Below, one piece after another: positions 1-11,750 of a stretch of 64,000 bases of DNA. The translations under genes were made by a program, and so were the position numbers. The number at the start of each line of letters is the position of its first letter. Positions within the stretch are counted from its first letter, which is position 1. Origin of the DNA: Hymenoscyphus infarciens. Its lineage: Eukaryota > Ascomycota > Leotiomycetes > Helotiales > Helotiaceae. The stretch lies in the NCBI GenBank assembly GCA_001414345.1, contig LLCB01000017.1:124001-188000 (forward strand), written 5' to 3'. A model generated the notes under the pieces. It did not search any database. It worked only from the letters and a program-made list of their open reading frames with translations, and was not told where the DNA came from.

Positions 1-1839
1 ATTTTGGTAAGCAAGGCAAGCCCCCGGAAACCAGACCCCACTAACATGGATTGAAGTCTAGGTTTCGGCCTTCTACTTTCTGTTATGGATACTTCCATCA
101 TCGCAACAGCTCTCGTCACTATATCCCAGGACTTTAACGGTTTCGACAAGTCAAATTGGGCTGTACTTGCATATACCTTGACATACATGGGTTTGTAGAT
201 TCCTATCATTCCTAAAGTTTCTTGGATAACGGAGACCCCCTGTAGCTTTTGCAACTATATTTGCTCGACTCAGTGACGTGGTTGGGAGGAAAATAGTTGT
301 GTTTATATCCTTCACTATCTTCACCACCTTCTCGCTTGCCTGTGGACTTGCGCATACGTTGGTACAACTCATCATTTTTCGGGCTTTACAAGGTATCGGA
401 GGTTCTGGTCTTTATTCCATGACAATGGTTACCTTTCCTGAAATCACACCCCCTGACTTGCTGGTGATAATGTCTGCTGTATATGGAGCCACAATATCCG
501 TTGCTGGTATGTCTTGTTTCTCTCTTTAAGATTCCAACTGACGTTAACTAGGGGTCTTGGGACCAATTCTAGGTGGTGTTATCACCAAATATAATTGGCG
601 GTGGATCTTCCTGATGAAGTAAGTCTATGCCCTTCTACCCAACTACCGAAAAGCAAAATCTAACTTTAAAGTGTTCCATGCGGTGTTCTAGTTATGATAA
701 TTATCAGTACGGTCTGGTTTAGACATGGCCAAGATACAGCCGCGACTCGGATTTCATTCTGGCAAATGGATCATCTAGGTGGTCTCCTTTTGCTCGCTGC
801 TTCAGTCCTTCTCGTATTTTCACTTCAAGAAGGGGGCAACCGAAGCTTCCCCTGGAAAGGCCCGGTACTTATTTCTACTCTTGTTTTGTCCTTTCTCTGC
901 TTTGGTTCGTTGTTTGCGTGGCAGCATTATCTCAGCGACAGGTCCAAACTTCACTCAATTCGGTCAATTTTACCACTTCGTTTAGTAGGAAGAAGAGTCA
1001 TAGCAGCGGGCATTCTGTGAGTTCAAGACACTTCAATATAAGCGGCAACTCCTGACCGAGATCAACAGTACAACTGCACTTGCCGGATTTTCATTTTTTA
1101 TCGTGATAATCAGTCTACCGCAGCGCTTTCAAATAGTAAATGGTAATAATACAGTGACGGCTGGAGTTCATCTACTCCCCATGTTAGTAGCACTTGGCAC
1201 AGGGGCTGGCGTGGGTGCTATGGTTTCTATCCGGCGGAATTACAGCTTTCCTGTCCTTTGCATAGCCAGTTGTTTTGTACTTGCGGGTTGTGGTTTATTT
1301 TCAACGGTTTCGGACGATATCAAAATACCGTCGTATCTCTATGGTTACCAAGTCATCCTTGGTTTTGGCACTGGACTCACTATGAGCGCCATCACACTCA
1401 TGGTGACTGTGGAAGCTGAGTTTGAAGACGCTGGTATTTATAGGCTCCCCCAAATTACCTGTCTTGAATCTAACATCTGGCAGCCATTGCTCAAGGCATA
1501 GTCTCTCAAGCTCGAATCTTTGGAGGAAGTGTCGGAATTGCAATGTCAACAATAATTTTCAACAACAAAGCGTCAAGCTCCCTCTCCAGTATTTTAACAC
1601 CCAATCAGCTAAGTCTTCTTCATAAATCGCCAGCTATTGTCGCTACCGGGAATCTCAGAGAGCAACTTGCAGTAAGAGCTGTGTTTGCAACCTCATTCAA
1701 TGATACAATGCGTGTCTGTACTTATATATCAACGGTCGGTGTGCTTGTAACCTTGATGATGTATCAACAGAATCCTCCTGATGTCATGGAGAAGAAGAGA
1801 GAGCAGATGGAATATGTTAGACAAGGGAGGGAGGTTTAG
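1..1839 (+). CDS. MFS drug/toxin efflux pump, DHA2 (14-TM) type, 5' end cut by window
   Basis: Proton-coupled export of drugs or metabolites across the plasma membrane is the known role of this family. Inferred exons are 1-6 (partial), 62-190, 246-506, 552-618, 672-1016, 1069-1433 and 1484-1839. Codon phase is consistent throughout and about 507 residues are visible. Diagnostic motifs are intact: TM1 motif MDTSIIATAL, loop 2-3 motif A ARLSDVVGRK, RALQGIGGSGLYS in TM4, and motif C GPILGGVI in TM5, followed by WRWIFLMNVP. The C-terminal part contains AQGIVSQARIFGGSVGIAMS, typical of DHA2 members. Introns are 45-55 bp with normal GT..AG ends. I see no disruption, so the gene is probably functional. 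The N-terminus lies outside the window. The substrate cannot be told from sequence, and no biosynthetic genes lie beside it here. Confidence 0.9.
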
Positions 1840-2780
1840 ACTAGGTAATCTTATTTAGTAAACTTCGGTGAATTTTCCTTCGCTGACTTCTCTGTTTTTT
1901 TTAAAACCTTTACGTTTAAATTTTTTTAAGATCTTTCTTTTTTCTTTATTAAAAACAAGTATATTAAGCTTAATTTAAGGGCTATTAAAATAAGAGTAGG
2001 CTTAAAAGAAAGTTATAATTTAGCTCTATAATAAATCAAAAGCTAAGCGTTTAGAAACGTTATAAGGTTCTTAAAATTTATAAAGAAAAGAGAGAGAGTA
2101 AAATAACTTCCTCGGAAAACTAAACACTAGTTCTATCTAAGTCAAGCCTACTTTATACGTATATCTAAGAAGAAATTTATAAGTTATTCAGCTTAAGAGT
2201 AGATTCCTAGAACGCTTTACTTCTATTTTACTTAATAACTTACTAACAGAATAATAGAAGTATTAATTATTATTAAAGTATAAGGTTGAAAATAGAGTCT
2301 AAAATAATACCTTTAGTATAGATCTCTATAAAGCTAGTTACTAAAGTCTCTTAGACGCTTAGAGGCTATGTTTAGATAGTATAGTATAAGTATACTTAGT
2401 AAGTAGAAGAGTTATAGAGTAATAAGATAGATAGAGAGGAGGAAGGCAAAGAGAGTAAGCTAATAAGTAAGCGTCTAAAAACTGAGATAAGCTACGAGTA
2501 CTATTGTTATAAAAGTTCTAGGTCTTGAAACGTGATATTAACTCTTCTATTCCCTCTTTTGAACTAACGTATAGTCTGTTATATATCGTTTTAGTAGGTT
2601 ATCTACTAATTAGCAGAAGGAAGTTGAAAAACTTAGTAAGCTATAATATCTAGAATAAAAGAACCAGGTCTATATTCCTCAAAATTTTACTCTGATACTT
2701 ATTTAGAGTATTGAATTTTTCTATAAGATATAAGTAATAGTAGATAACCTTCAAATATATATAAATCCAACCGTGGTGCA
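1840..2780. other. AT-rich RIP-mutated patch, no gene
   Basis: This stretch of about 0.9 kb is very AT-rich and nearly lacks CA and TG dinucleotides, in contrast to the MFS gene just before it. No open frame or recognisable ends were found. It is probably the remnant of a transposon inactivated by RIP. I could not find flanking inverted or direct repeats. Confidence 0.6.
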
Positions 2781-3036
2781 ATTCATAGTTAACGCATTAG
2801 ATCAATTTTTTTAATAGCTCTTCCTAGGTAACCTACATATTATGTTAAGAATTTAGCCTTTCAGGCAGCCTTAAAAGGGGGCTGATGCGTGGCGTTTACT
2901 GCGCCATACATGTGATTTGTTAGTGTTTCAAAGCATGTCATCCCAAGAAGTTAGAAAACATTATCTTGTTACATCAAATTAACACACTCCGCTGTTTTTA
3001 AAGCTCCAAATATTATCCTAAGCACCCGAAGAAAAG

Positions 3037-3480
3037 ATGGCGGATCATACAAGTCACACGGCGGACACAACCGCAAGTCACGATACACCAGCCATACACG
3101 TGGACACCACAATTGTAACTATTATTTCTCTATATAGACCGTAGATTCAACTAGTAATCTTTATCTCTCTAACAACTCAAAGCATGATCATACACCTCAC
3201 CACGACCACACTCCCCAGCATCACCATCACCACCACCATCATCATTACCAACCCCCGTCCCAACCGCTGTTAGATACAACCCAACCACCAAGTTACATAG
3301 CATAATCCTCCCCCTCAACAACCAGTTACAACGACGACCAAGAGATGAAGCAGAATCAATAGAATCGTTCTGTGGATACTTTTTCTTATTTGTCTTCCTC
3401 TTGATTTTCGTTGGGCTTATTTTTGAGGTGTTGAATCCTTGGCCACCTAATTGTATGCCAGGGGTTTCTGGGTGTGGTTA
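3037..3480 (+). pseudogene. Small His-rich protein with C-terminal membrane segment, decaying
   Basis: An ATG at 3037 opens a 26-codon exon. A GT..AG intron follows at 3115-3182, then a second exon with a run of nine histidines (region 3183-3305) that ends at TAA 3303-3305. The same frame continues sensibly past that stop. From about 3347 a different frame encodes a hydrophobic segment (ESFCGYFFLFVFLLIFVGL) followed by EVLNPWPPNC, ending about 3480. I read this as one small protein with a His-rich soluble part and one TM helix, broken by a nonsense codon and a frameshift. I do not recognise the family. It could instead be a genuine 66-residue His-rich protein. Confidence 0.35.
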
Positions 3481-3568
3481 ATGAGATGATGGGGGGTCTT
3501 GCTTTGTATCCTACTCAATGTATGGGCGTCGTAATTTGCAAATAGACCATTCTCAATTCTTCGTCTCT

Positions 3569-4680
3569 CTAAATAGCATATCTATAATCCGGATGGAAAT
3601 CCCCACCCTTCCCATTCCTGATCTCATACTTCCTCTTATCCTTAGCCAGACTCCCCCGCTTCTTGTTCTGTATCAAGAAAAAGAAGTAGAGAACTGTGTG
3701 TCCCAGACCCGCCAAAATCACAGCTCCAACCGAGAAACTGAACCCGAGATTGTATTCCCCATTAACCGTCGTTTTGAAAAGTTGTCCAACCTAGATATCT
3801 CAAGGAAAAGAGACGGAAAGACGGGGTAGTGAGGGATCGAGTGAAGAGAAGGGAAGGAAAACTTACAACAACACCAGCAGTAGCCCTCTTATAATACCCC
3901 GCATGTGAATTAAGCAACCACGCACAATCCAACCCCACGATGCTATAAATCCCCGGCGAAATCAAGAACGTAGAAAAATAAAGTGCCCCCCTAGAATGCG
4001 CCGGCACCCCGATATTGACCGCATACCCAGTAGCAGTAAGTAAACCCACAGGAACCATGAAGAAATACTGTTTCTGGTAGTGATCTGATAACCAAGAAAA
4101 CAACAGATGTGGTGAGGAGTTGTGTGGTGACAGTATCGAATCAGAAACCCTTGATGATAAGTGGTAAGGAGAACCCCAAAGAGCAGATATCAGCCCAAAA
4201 TAGGGACCAGCAAGCGACATATTATTTCACATCCGTCAGTGTCTCCCTCACTTCTCCCCAATCGATGTTTGGTTTTCCATTGTAGCGTGCGTTGAGGTCG
4301 GCACGAATCCGCATCAACACCCTATCTTCCGTCTCGTATCCGGGAGTAAGAAAACAGTAGCAGAGACCGAGACGCCGGTATCGCAACCTTCGATTATATA
4401 AAGCCATATCTAGCCCTCGAGACCGCCTACTCCGTCCATTTTCAGGAGCGCGTGGGCGAAGAGACCACCGAACGAGCCGCATAACGCTGCTGAGGCGAAG
4501 AGGCAGGAGACTCGGACTTCTTGTTCGGTTGGGAGGTAGGAGGTACTGATTTTGACAGGCACGCCAGCGGGGATTGGCCATAGTCATAGTCCGTCCGCGT
4601 ATTTGACTGGTGGCGCGGAGTTGAGGGTTTGGATCAGTCAAGGGCTTGGGACTTTGGTGAAGCCCATAGTTTTGGAGTAG
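3569..4680 (-). pseudogene. Broken allantoate permease-type MFS transporter (anion:cation symporter family)
   Basis: Read on the minus strand, the fragments match the Dal5/ACS family in order: a TM4-5 stretch (LCGSFGGLFAHALLKMDGVG), the central loop (ETEDRVLMRIRADLNARYNG, then a LTDVK segment), the mid-protein QLLTTSVVF region, then GYAVNIG, LISPGIYSIVGLDCAWLLNS and KRATAG. After an intron at 3791-3866 the last exon (3569-3790) ends in FHPDYRYAI and a stop. The breaks are clear: a TAG in the loop where family members have Trp, a TAA right after the LTDVK segment, a TGA before FDTVTTQLL, and at least two frame changes. The N-terminal TM segments were not found. Intact members import allantoate, vitamins or similar organic anions. 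This copy cannot make a whole protein. Confidence 0.75.
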
Positions 4681-4699
4681 GAAGAGAATTGTAAAAAAG

Positions 4700-5467
4700 A
4701 AATGAATCGATCAAAACCCCCTTGCATTCCCCATATGAACTCCTTTGCCAAACAAACGGTATCAGAAAAACCGTGGCAAAGAAACAAACGCGGAGATGAA
4801 AGTACATAATGAATCAAGGCGTCTATACCTCAGACCACGCAAGGGCCAGGCGCCCGGGCGTCAATGGCTGCGATGTGCAACAAACACAAGCCTCCTTTTG
4901 GGAAAATTTAGAAAGATATTACTCCACACTCAAGCACCGCCACAGATGTGCGATATGCAACAGAATGCCTGTGTTGACGCCACTTGGTTCTCAGATTTGA
5001 TTTTTGGCAGAAGAAAACTGCATTAATTGCAAACAAGTGGCAAGGAAGGGGGGGTTGGACACTTATCTGGGGATTGTTGCAGATACTGCTGGCAAAATGC
5101 GATCTCGAAGAAATCAAAAAAAAATAAAAAACGGAAGTTGTAACTCGGAAATCCAAGACTCCAGCTTTCATACTTGTGATATCTTCCCAAATGGTCGCTT
5201 CCAGCATCCTTATGCGCCGATTGGGGTAACCAAATATTTATTAGGTATAATTTCGTTCGTGACATATTACCTCGAGGCGCTCGATGGCAGCGGTTTTTCG
5301 ATCATGTCAAAGTCTCAACTCCAGCCCCCAAATCACTGCCCGAAAAATATCGCCTTCTCTCCACCATCCGGGGGAAAACACATATCTTCCACGTCGTCCC
5401 TAAACAACAACAATCCCTCAGCTTCAACCTCATCCTCACCCGGATTGTAAAAGTCGGCGCGACGAGC
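4700..5467. other. Region without a supportable gene
   Basis: Short open frames exist on both strands, but none resembles a known family. The plus frame at about 5300-5530 has a coding-like texture (KSLPEKYRLLSTIRGKTHIF) but no clear start or splice sites. It may be debris of an old gene. Confidence 0.4.
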
Positions 5468-6332
5468 TTATATGGCCTTATAACGTGCCACAACCCATCT
5501 CAACTGTCGATAGCTCTTGTATGCTACAGGTACTAAGATCATGCCCGCCAGCAAGACCATTCCTTCAAATTCTCGGGTCCTGCGTGTCCTCTGTTTCGGG
5601 GGAAACAGGCCGATACGGGCAATCGTGAAGTTGTTAATCGCCGGGTTTGTATTATGATCCTTCAATTGTCGACCCTGATTATCTGCTGTTCCTGGCTCTC
5701 AAGCAAGGTGTTGTAGCCCGCCCCCAACAAATTGAGTGTCAAATCTTAGGATCATCCCGCGGATGAACCAGGCGTTCGTCATCGAGTGCGAACGTCGGAG
5801 AGGTTAAGAAGCCGCGATAGTTCTCGTGGGTAGGAAAGGTTGGTCTTGTAGTAGAAGCTGGCTGCTGTCGTGGGAGGTAAAATTGAGGAGGAGGAGACTG
5901 CTTTCTTCGTTCCAGACTGGGAGGCCGGGGGTGCGGATTTGGACGAGAGCGTGGGTTATCCAGTTGACGCCGAGGGTAGTCCCACGGGAGGCCTTGACAC
6001 TGAGAATGGAAAGGAGGAAAAGGAATAAATGAAATAAACGAGGGGAGGTGATAGATGGCATGATTGTGGTGCATAATTGCTAGGCAATCGTGAAGAGAAG
6101 CTTACGATATGCTCACCCCTGGTTTGCAGGCATTCGTGCCTGCAGTCCAAGGCGCCTGCCATGCCACAAATTCTCCCAATTCTTTTAGGAGAATCAAGGT
6201 ACTAGTAGCGTGCACCAAATTGTTCGAGCCTTGTAAGGTGATCGAATTCATTTTCCGGGTCTTGATCGAACAATTAAGAGAATAGGCTCCATGACCCCTG
6301 TGGAGATTTAGAGAAGTTGAATAAACCGTCAC
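5468..6332 (-). pseudogene. Unrecognised gene, decayed by frameshifts
   Basis: Coding-like minus-strand segments line up in order but lie in different frames. First comes a segment with NNLVHATSTLILLKELGEF (6117 upward). After a plausible GT..AG intron (6000-6116) comes TLGVNWITHALVQIRTPGLP, with strong C preference at third positions. A frame change then gives NYRGFLTSPTFALDDERLV. A further frame gives LNLLGAGYNTLLESQEQQ, and the last segment (5468-5665) ends in a hydrophobic stretch GMVLLAGMILVPVAYKSY. Third-position bias and a continuing story across frames suggest one gene broken by at least two indels. I do not recognise the family. The alternative, unrelated short ORFs, is less likely for the 5740-6000 part. 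Confidence 0.4.
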
Positions 6333-6352
6333 TTTAGACTCTAGAGAACTTT

Positions 6353-6565
6353 TTGGAGACAGATAAAAATGTTGTCCGAGTCTCCCTTGGAACTGCGGTC
6401 AAATTTGTGGCAGAGTTGCAACGATTCGCGGATGTTCGGATGAAGCAGGCTGACGCGGAGGGTAATTCGTCTACCTGGGTTACAGTGCGCCGTGCCAGAG
6501 GAGATAGAAAGGGTGAAAATTTCATGCCATTTGAGCCGTATCAATTTTCCAGATGGTTCAAATGA
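6353..6565 (+). pseudogene. Coding-like fragment, family unknown
   Basis: About 70 codons are open on the plus strand up to a TGA, with ordinary codon use and the segment GTAVKFVAELQRFADVRMKQ. There is no ATG at its head and no convincing splice site. It looks like the end of a lost gene. I assign no function. Confidence 0.25.
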
Positions 6566-6909
6566 CCTGTACTGGCGACTTGACGGACCAACTCTGTAAG
6601 AGCCTTGTGTTACATAGTATTTATTGCACCACACCTCAAATTTGACCTCATCAAACCTATCGATAAACGTTACGAAACAAATAACCTGTTACCGGCCCAG
6701 GCCTCTAACAAGTACACTGTGAGGAGATTTATCGAATGTTATCAAAAGCTTAATCATATACGTTATGGGGAAAGGGGTAAGGAAAAGAGGCGACGGAAGG
6801 TAATTGCTTTTATATTGGCTGCTATGTACACACAAGCTTTCGAGAAAGTAAAGAAGGAAATCATGAATTCTAGGGAGAGAGATGTATATGATCTTTCGAA
6901 TTGTTGATT

Positions 6910-8416
6910 GATTCTTATGATAAACTTAATCTTTGCTAAAGGAGAAATTCTTAACATTACTGTTTTCTCTAACCTTTAGCCTGTGACTATACTACTTTAC
7001 TTAACGTTATAATACGTAAAGTACCTTAAAATACTATATAAGTAGTTCTAACGGAATCAGGAAGTAATCTACAAAATCACTGGCTTAGAATGAATCTCTG
7101 AGAGAATCTCGAAGGACTTGGAGATAACCTCAGAGGAGGAAAGGATTTCTGAGAATTCGGAAGCGATCTAAGGAGAGAGGGACCAGACATCAGCGTATCT
7201 TGCGTACTCAGAGTGCTATTTGAGAAGTTATATACTCCATAAATAAGCCGCCCTCAGCTCCTCCGTATGTAACATGTTAGAGGTTGATTCTAAGTATCGC
7301 AGAGTATCTCTAAGTAGCTTAGATCTGTATTGAATAGCAACGAAGTCAAGTATTTAATAGAAAGACTTTAAGATCAAGAATATCCCTTGATACGTTTGAC
7401 TTTGTAGAGCTCGATTAAATCCAATTAATAGCCTATTCTCCGCCTACCTATTCCTGGAGCCGATCGTTGCCTTCGACACTTTCCTGTTTCATGGTTCTCC
7501 CAAGTTGTCTAGGAGAATCAAAGTAATTACCTCAAAAGATACGAAGAATCATATATTCCAACTATTCATTCTTATAGACCTTCCAGTAAATATAATAAAT
7601 ACGATTTCCCGAGAGTTTCGAGAACAAGAGGCTAGTCCGGATGGAAAGGCTTTGGAGCGAAGACCAAATCTGTCTCCCACATATTCCTGGAGCGATATTC
7701 ACTTCTCTTTAACTGTTGACGAGACTTCGCCTAATTAGAAAAATTAAACGAACAAAAGGGGAGCCGACTTATCATGAATAGTAACCACGACAGTGAATAA
7801 TTATCCTCTAGAGCAATGCAAACACTAACCTAGAAACTTAGAAGAATTCAGAATATTAACCCGGCCTCTTTCAAACAATCGTTTAATTCTCCGAGGCCCT
7901 CCAGGTTAATACTTCAAACTGTTCTAAACAGTTGGAATAATAGAAGTTACTTACTACTGCTTTTTATTGTCCAGCACGAACCAAGATAAGGCTTCACAAA
8001 CTCAGCAAACACAAAAAAAGATTTTAGATCCGCGTAGTAACACTTGAAATTTTTGTTCCGCAGCCGCTGATATCCCAAGCGCCCTCCCCCCAAACCCCCC
8101 GAATCCGCCTTTTTCCCCCGCCAATCCCGAGTCCCCCTGCCTCAATGTTCCATTGATTATCCATCCGTTTTATTACTCCTGAACCAGAACCAGATACAAT
8201 GGGAAAAAGTGTTGAATAAATACAAGGGTATATCTCCATGAGGCAATGACACCGCGCCAAGAATATGCGCATGCTATATAATTGTGAAAATATCCCTGAG
8301 AATGTAATTGTAAATGCAACAAATGACATCGCAAGTGGAAAGGATATGTGTTCCGAAGGAAATTCTGTAAAGCGAAAATCAAGCAGTTTAGACGACCAGG
8401 AAATTTACAGCACTTT
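6910..8416. other. Gene-free, moderately AT-rich stretch
   Basis: This stretch separates the left-hand debris from the kinase-vWA gene. About 6960-7420 is partly RIP-like. The short frame at 7505-7738 has no family resemblance. The part next to the kinase gene (about 8000-8416) is presumably its 3' region. Confidence 0.5.
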
Positions 8417-11400
8417 TTAAACTCCCTCGTCGTATTCTTTGTCGATTGCACCCAGTAACATTTTCCAGAGATTATCGCCGGTGGATGGGGTGGTATCCAC
8501 AACGTCGCTACATGGAAGTTAGCATTCATCTAACACAAATACTCGGTCTAGCTTACAGATGAAGTCTGTCCGTTTTTTGAAGTTCATCGAGCTCTTCCAG
8601 ACGTGCAAGGCCAACACGATCATGCCCAAAGCTGATAAACTGGATCCCAACTTGATTCTCTGGCACCCCCAGCTCATGCAATTGAGCCACCAAATTTTTA
8701 ATCGCAGGTCTAGCGTCTGTTCTGGGTGACCAGACGCCATCAGTGAACACGTATATGTTGAGCGGTCGAACTTCCTTTGTCCTTAAAATACGACGAGACC
8801 CCCCCTCACGGAAGCTTTTTTGGTTGCTGAGCCTCGCGATGTATTCGCCTAAAACGGCATTTAACCTCAACCGAATATCGCTCTCACCCTCTGGAGTTCT
8901 TTCTCGTATAGTCTTGACCAGTTTTGATGAATGTTTCTGGTTGTAAACCTCGTCAGACGTTGTGAAATGTAGATCCAGACCATCAGGATCTGCGGTCTTC
9001 AAGATATATGCCAATATGGAAAACAGAGGCACTACTTCACTCCAATGCTTTGCCATTGACTGAGAGTCGTCGACAATAAAAAGCTGACATGTATTAGCAG
9101 TGGTTACGAAGAGTGACAACTTGAATTAGAGCTATTACTAACATGATCGCGCTCCTTCAGCTTGGAGTCCAAAAGCCAAGCATGGGGAAGCTGACAAGGG
9201 TTGGGTGTTTTGTTCTTTTTATCCTCTCTCCAATTAATCGCAACTGATAAAGGCAACTGTTTGACTTGACTCGGTGGTAGGGCGGCAGAGGAAGGCTGAG
9301 TTGATGGACCACTGACAGTTTGGGCATAAGTCAAAGGACGGCGCTCTGGTTGCGCAGAAAACATGGGGCTTGCTTCGTGTGGTCTCAATGGGAGATCGCC
9401 ATGAGTGGTCCGACTGGGCGTCACCGTATTTATAGGCTGAAAATTCTGACTATTGGCATGATTGACCATCAATGGGGTATTGGGCTCACTGTGGCTATAC
9501 AGGTGGTTGCTGTTGATAGATTGGTTGAATGTTGAATTTCGTGTTCGGAGTGGAGGAGCTGAGACGACGCGATTCGCTTGCCCAACTGCATCACCGTTCG
9601 GTATGTAGCCATTGAATTCATTACGCCCCACTTCAGGGACACTCCCGAACTTGTCCTGACGCTCGCGTTGTTGTTGATTCATGCCTAAGCTCCCCACCAA
9701 GCTCTGGCGGTTGACTGGTTGGCCTTGAGACCTCCGAGGAGTGACTCTGTTGGATTGTTGTCTTGTAGGGATTGCGTACATGACACTCGCATCTCTACTT
9801 GATGCATCGCTCATTTGATCTGGACTATGGACATGTCTATCATCGAAAAAGGGGGCTGGCTCGGCATGGGTCGGAGGAGATGGGAAGTGAAATTTGGCCG
9901 GAGTTACCTCCTTTGCTACTTTTGAATAGTCTGAATCCGGCGATATGGTCGACGGGGCCTTCAGCTTTTCTTGTGGATCGTCGCCAAGCTTGAGACGCGC
10001 CTTTACAATAATATTATGTGATAGCTTCAAGGCTTGTTTTGACGTCGCGCGCGCATCTGGGTCTGCTTCCATCATGAACTCAATAAGGTGCAACCCCTTA
10101 CTGGTGACAACGTCACTTTTCCGATGTTCTTTTGAGACAGCAGCATGGCAACCTTGAACTGTTTTGAGCAAACTTACCCCATTATGAAAACACTCGCCGT
10201 ATTCGAAACCAAGAACGCGACTCGTTTCTGCGCGGCGCTTTTTCCTATACTCCAGCAGCCCTTTGTAGGAGAAGACTACCCATACTGCAGCTTCGCTCAA
10301 GATGCAGCCAAGGGACCATACGTCGACGTTCGAGTTAACGGGGAAGGTAATCTGGGTTTGAAGATGGTCAAAACCATGGCACTCGGGAGCACCTGAACCA
10401 TTAGCTTTATTGTTTGGCAGAAGGAAGGAATTGTTTACGCACCATAGGTTTTTGTTCCTCGGGAGTCTGGGGCTAGAGTTCCTGTGGCTGACGTTGTCAA
10501 AGTCTTCTTTTTGAAATGGGACAAGCCAAGATCTGCGAGCATGAACTCGTATGTGTAAGGTGATGTTTTGTGCCCGCTAAGACTCGAGACAAGTACATTT
10601 GCAGGCTTGACATCTTGATGCCAACTAAAAATGTATTTAGCACTGTCCCATGCATAGGTAGGCGTGGGTAGGACAAAGTTGCTCACCCCTGTATTGGCCC
10701 TCCATCAGCTGGTGTTTGTCCACCATCATTGTGAATTCGTGATAGTCCTTCGATCAATTTAAATATCGACTCCCAAAAAAGGACGATATCGTGCTTGTCC
10801 GTCGGCGGATGGTTGTTTCTGAAGAAATCCTCCAAGGTGCCCCGATCTGCGTACTCCAGAAGTACATGGAACTTGTCTCCTTGTGTGTAGCTCCCGTGGT
10901 AACCAATAATTCCACCACCAGTCTTCTTACCCAACTTGAGAAATGCACTTCCCTCGGCTTCGAAAGCAGTGCCAGCGTCCTCGCCGCGATACGATTTAAC
11001 CGCAACGAAATTCGTAGAGGGATGGGCGGAAGGCTGTCCAAAAAAAACCATCAGTTGAGTCACCTTTCCAGAAGATACTAAGAGGAGAGGATATGAGAAA
11101 CGTACCACTCCATCTCCGCCTAAACGGTGCAAACAGTTGTAGTCAGCTTGAATCTCAAGCAAGTTGATCTCCGCACTACCTCCTCTCCCCAAAAACCGGC
11201 GAGAAATAAAAGGGAGAATGCAACCTTGGTCAAAATTCTTCTTGCTCCTTCCCTCTAGCTTTGGGACACAAAACTTCCACTGGGCGGCACAGAACTTTGC
11301 GAAGAACTGAGCATCTTTCGCACATTTTGGGAAGCCATGTGGTTGATGTTTGGCATTGAAAGGGAGGCATCGATCCCGGAGAGAGTCATGTACTACAAAA

Positions 11401-11750
11401 TGCTCGATATAGCAGGCAAATCCGATTTCCAGCAGAGTGCAGAACACCTTCGAGTACTCCGGGGCAATATCTTCGACTGTGATTTGAGGTCTTGCATTTG
11501 GAAAGACAGCGCATAGAAGACGGGTGAGAGATGATGGATTGCGCCCGCGGGTTGTTTTGAAATGTGCCTGAAGAGTTGCTTCTGGCAGAAAAGGAGCAGT
11601 CTCGTCGCTGGTTGGATCTACCAAGGCGGGAACCGACTCCTCCTCGACCCAGGCATGGTGCTCCTGTATGACTCGGTCGGATTCCGAGTATTCATCGGGA
11701 GGTGACAGAGACAGATTCGCTGGTGTAGAGAGGACCCGAGTGGAGGACAT
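8417..11750 (-). CDS. Protein kinase fused to C-terminal vWA domain
   Basis: The hand-built model has exons 11106-11750, 10687-11033, 10443-10624, 9143-10392, 8557-9083 and 8417-8507. Their sum is 3042 nt, 1013 aa plus TAA, and the frame is kept throughout. A variable N-terminus leads to the nucleotide loop FLGRGGSAEI. VAVK follows (Lys about 228), then the catalytic loop HQDVKPANVLV (Asp about 335). The magnesium motif reads DLG instead of DFG (about 362), then YGAPE and VDVWSLGC. Catalytic Lys and Asp residues are present, so activity is plausible. A Ser/Gln-rich linker joins the kinase to a vWA domain from about residue 809 (LFIVDDSQSM). Its DxSxS metal site is present, and TDGVWSP and the closing LWKMLLGAID follow. 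This architecture is found in uncharacterised fungal proteins. The substrate is unknown. It lies about 1.2 kb downstream of the CorA-like gene on the same strand. Confidence 0.85.

Noticed and set aside
8743..8946. Plus-strand frames inside the kinase-vWA gene
   Set aside because: They are antisense shadows of well-supported minus-strand exons.
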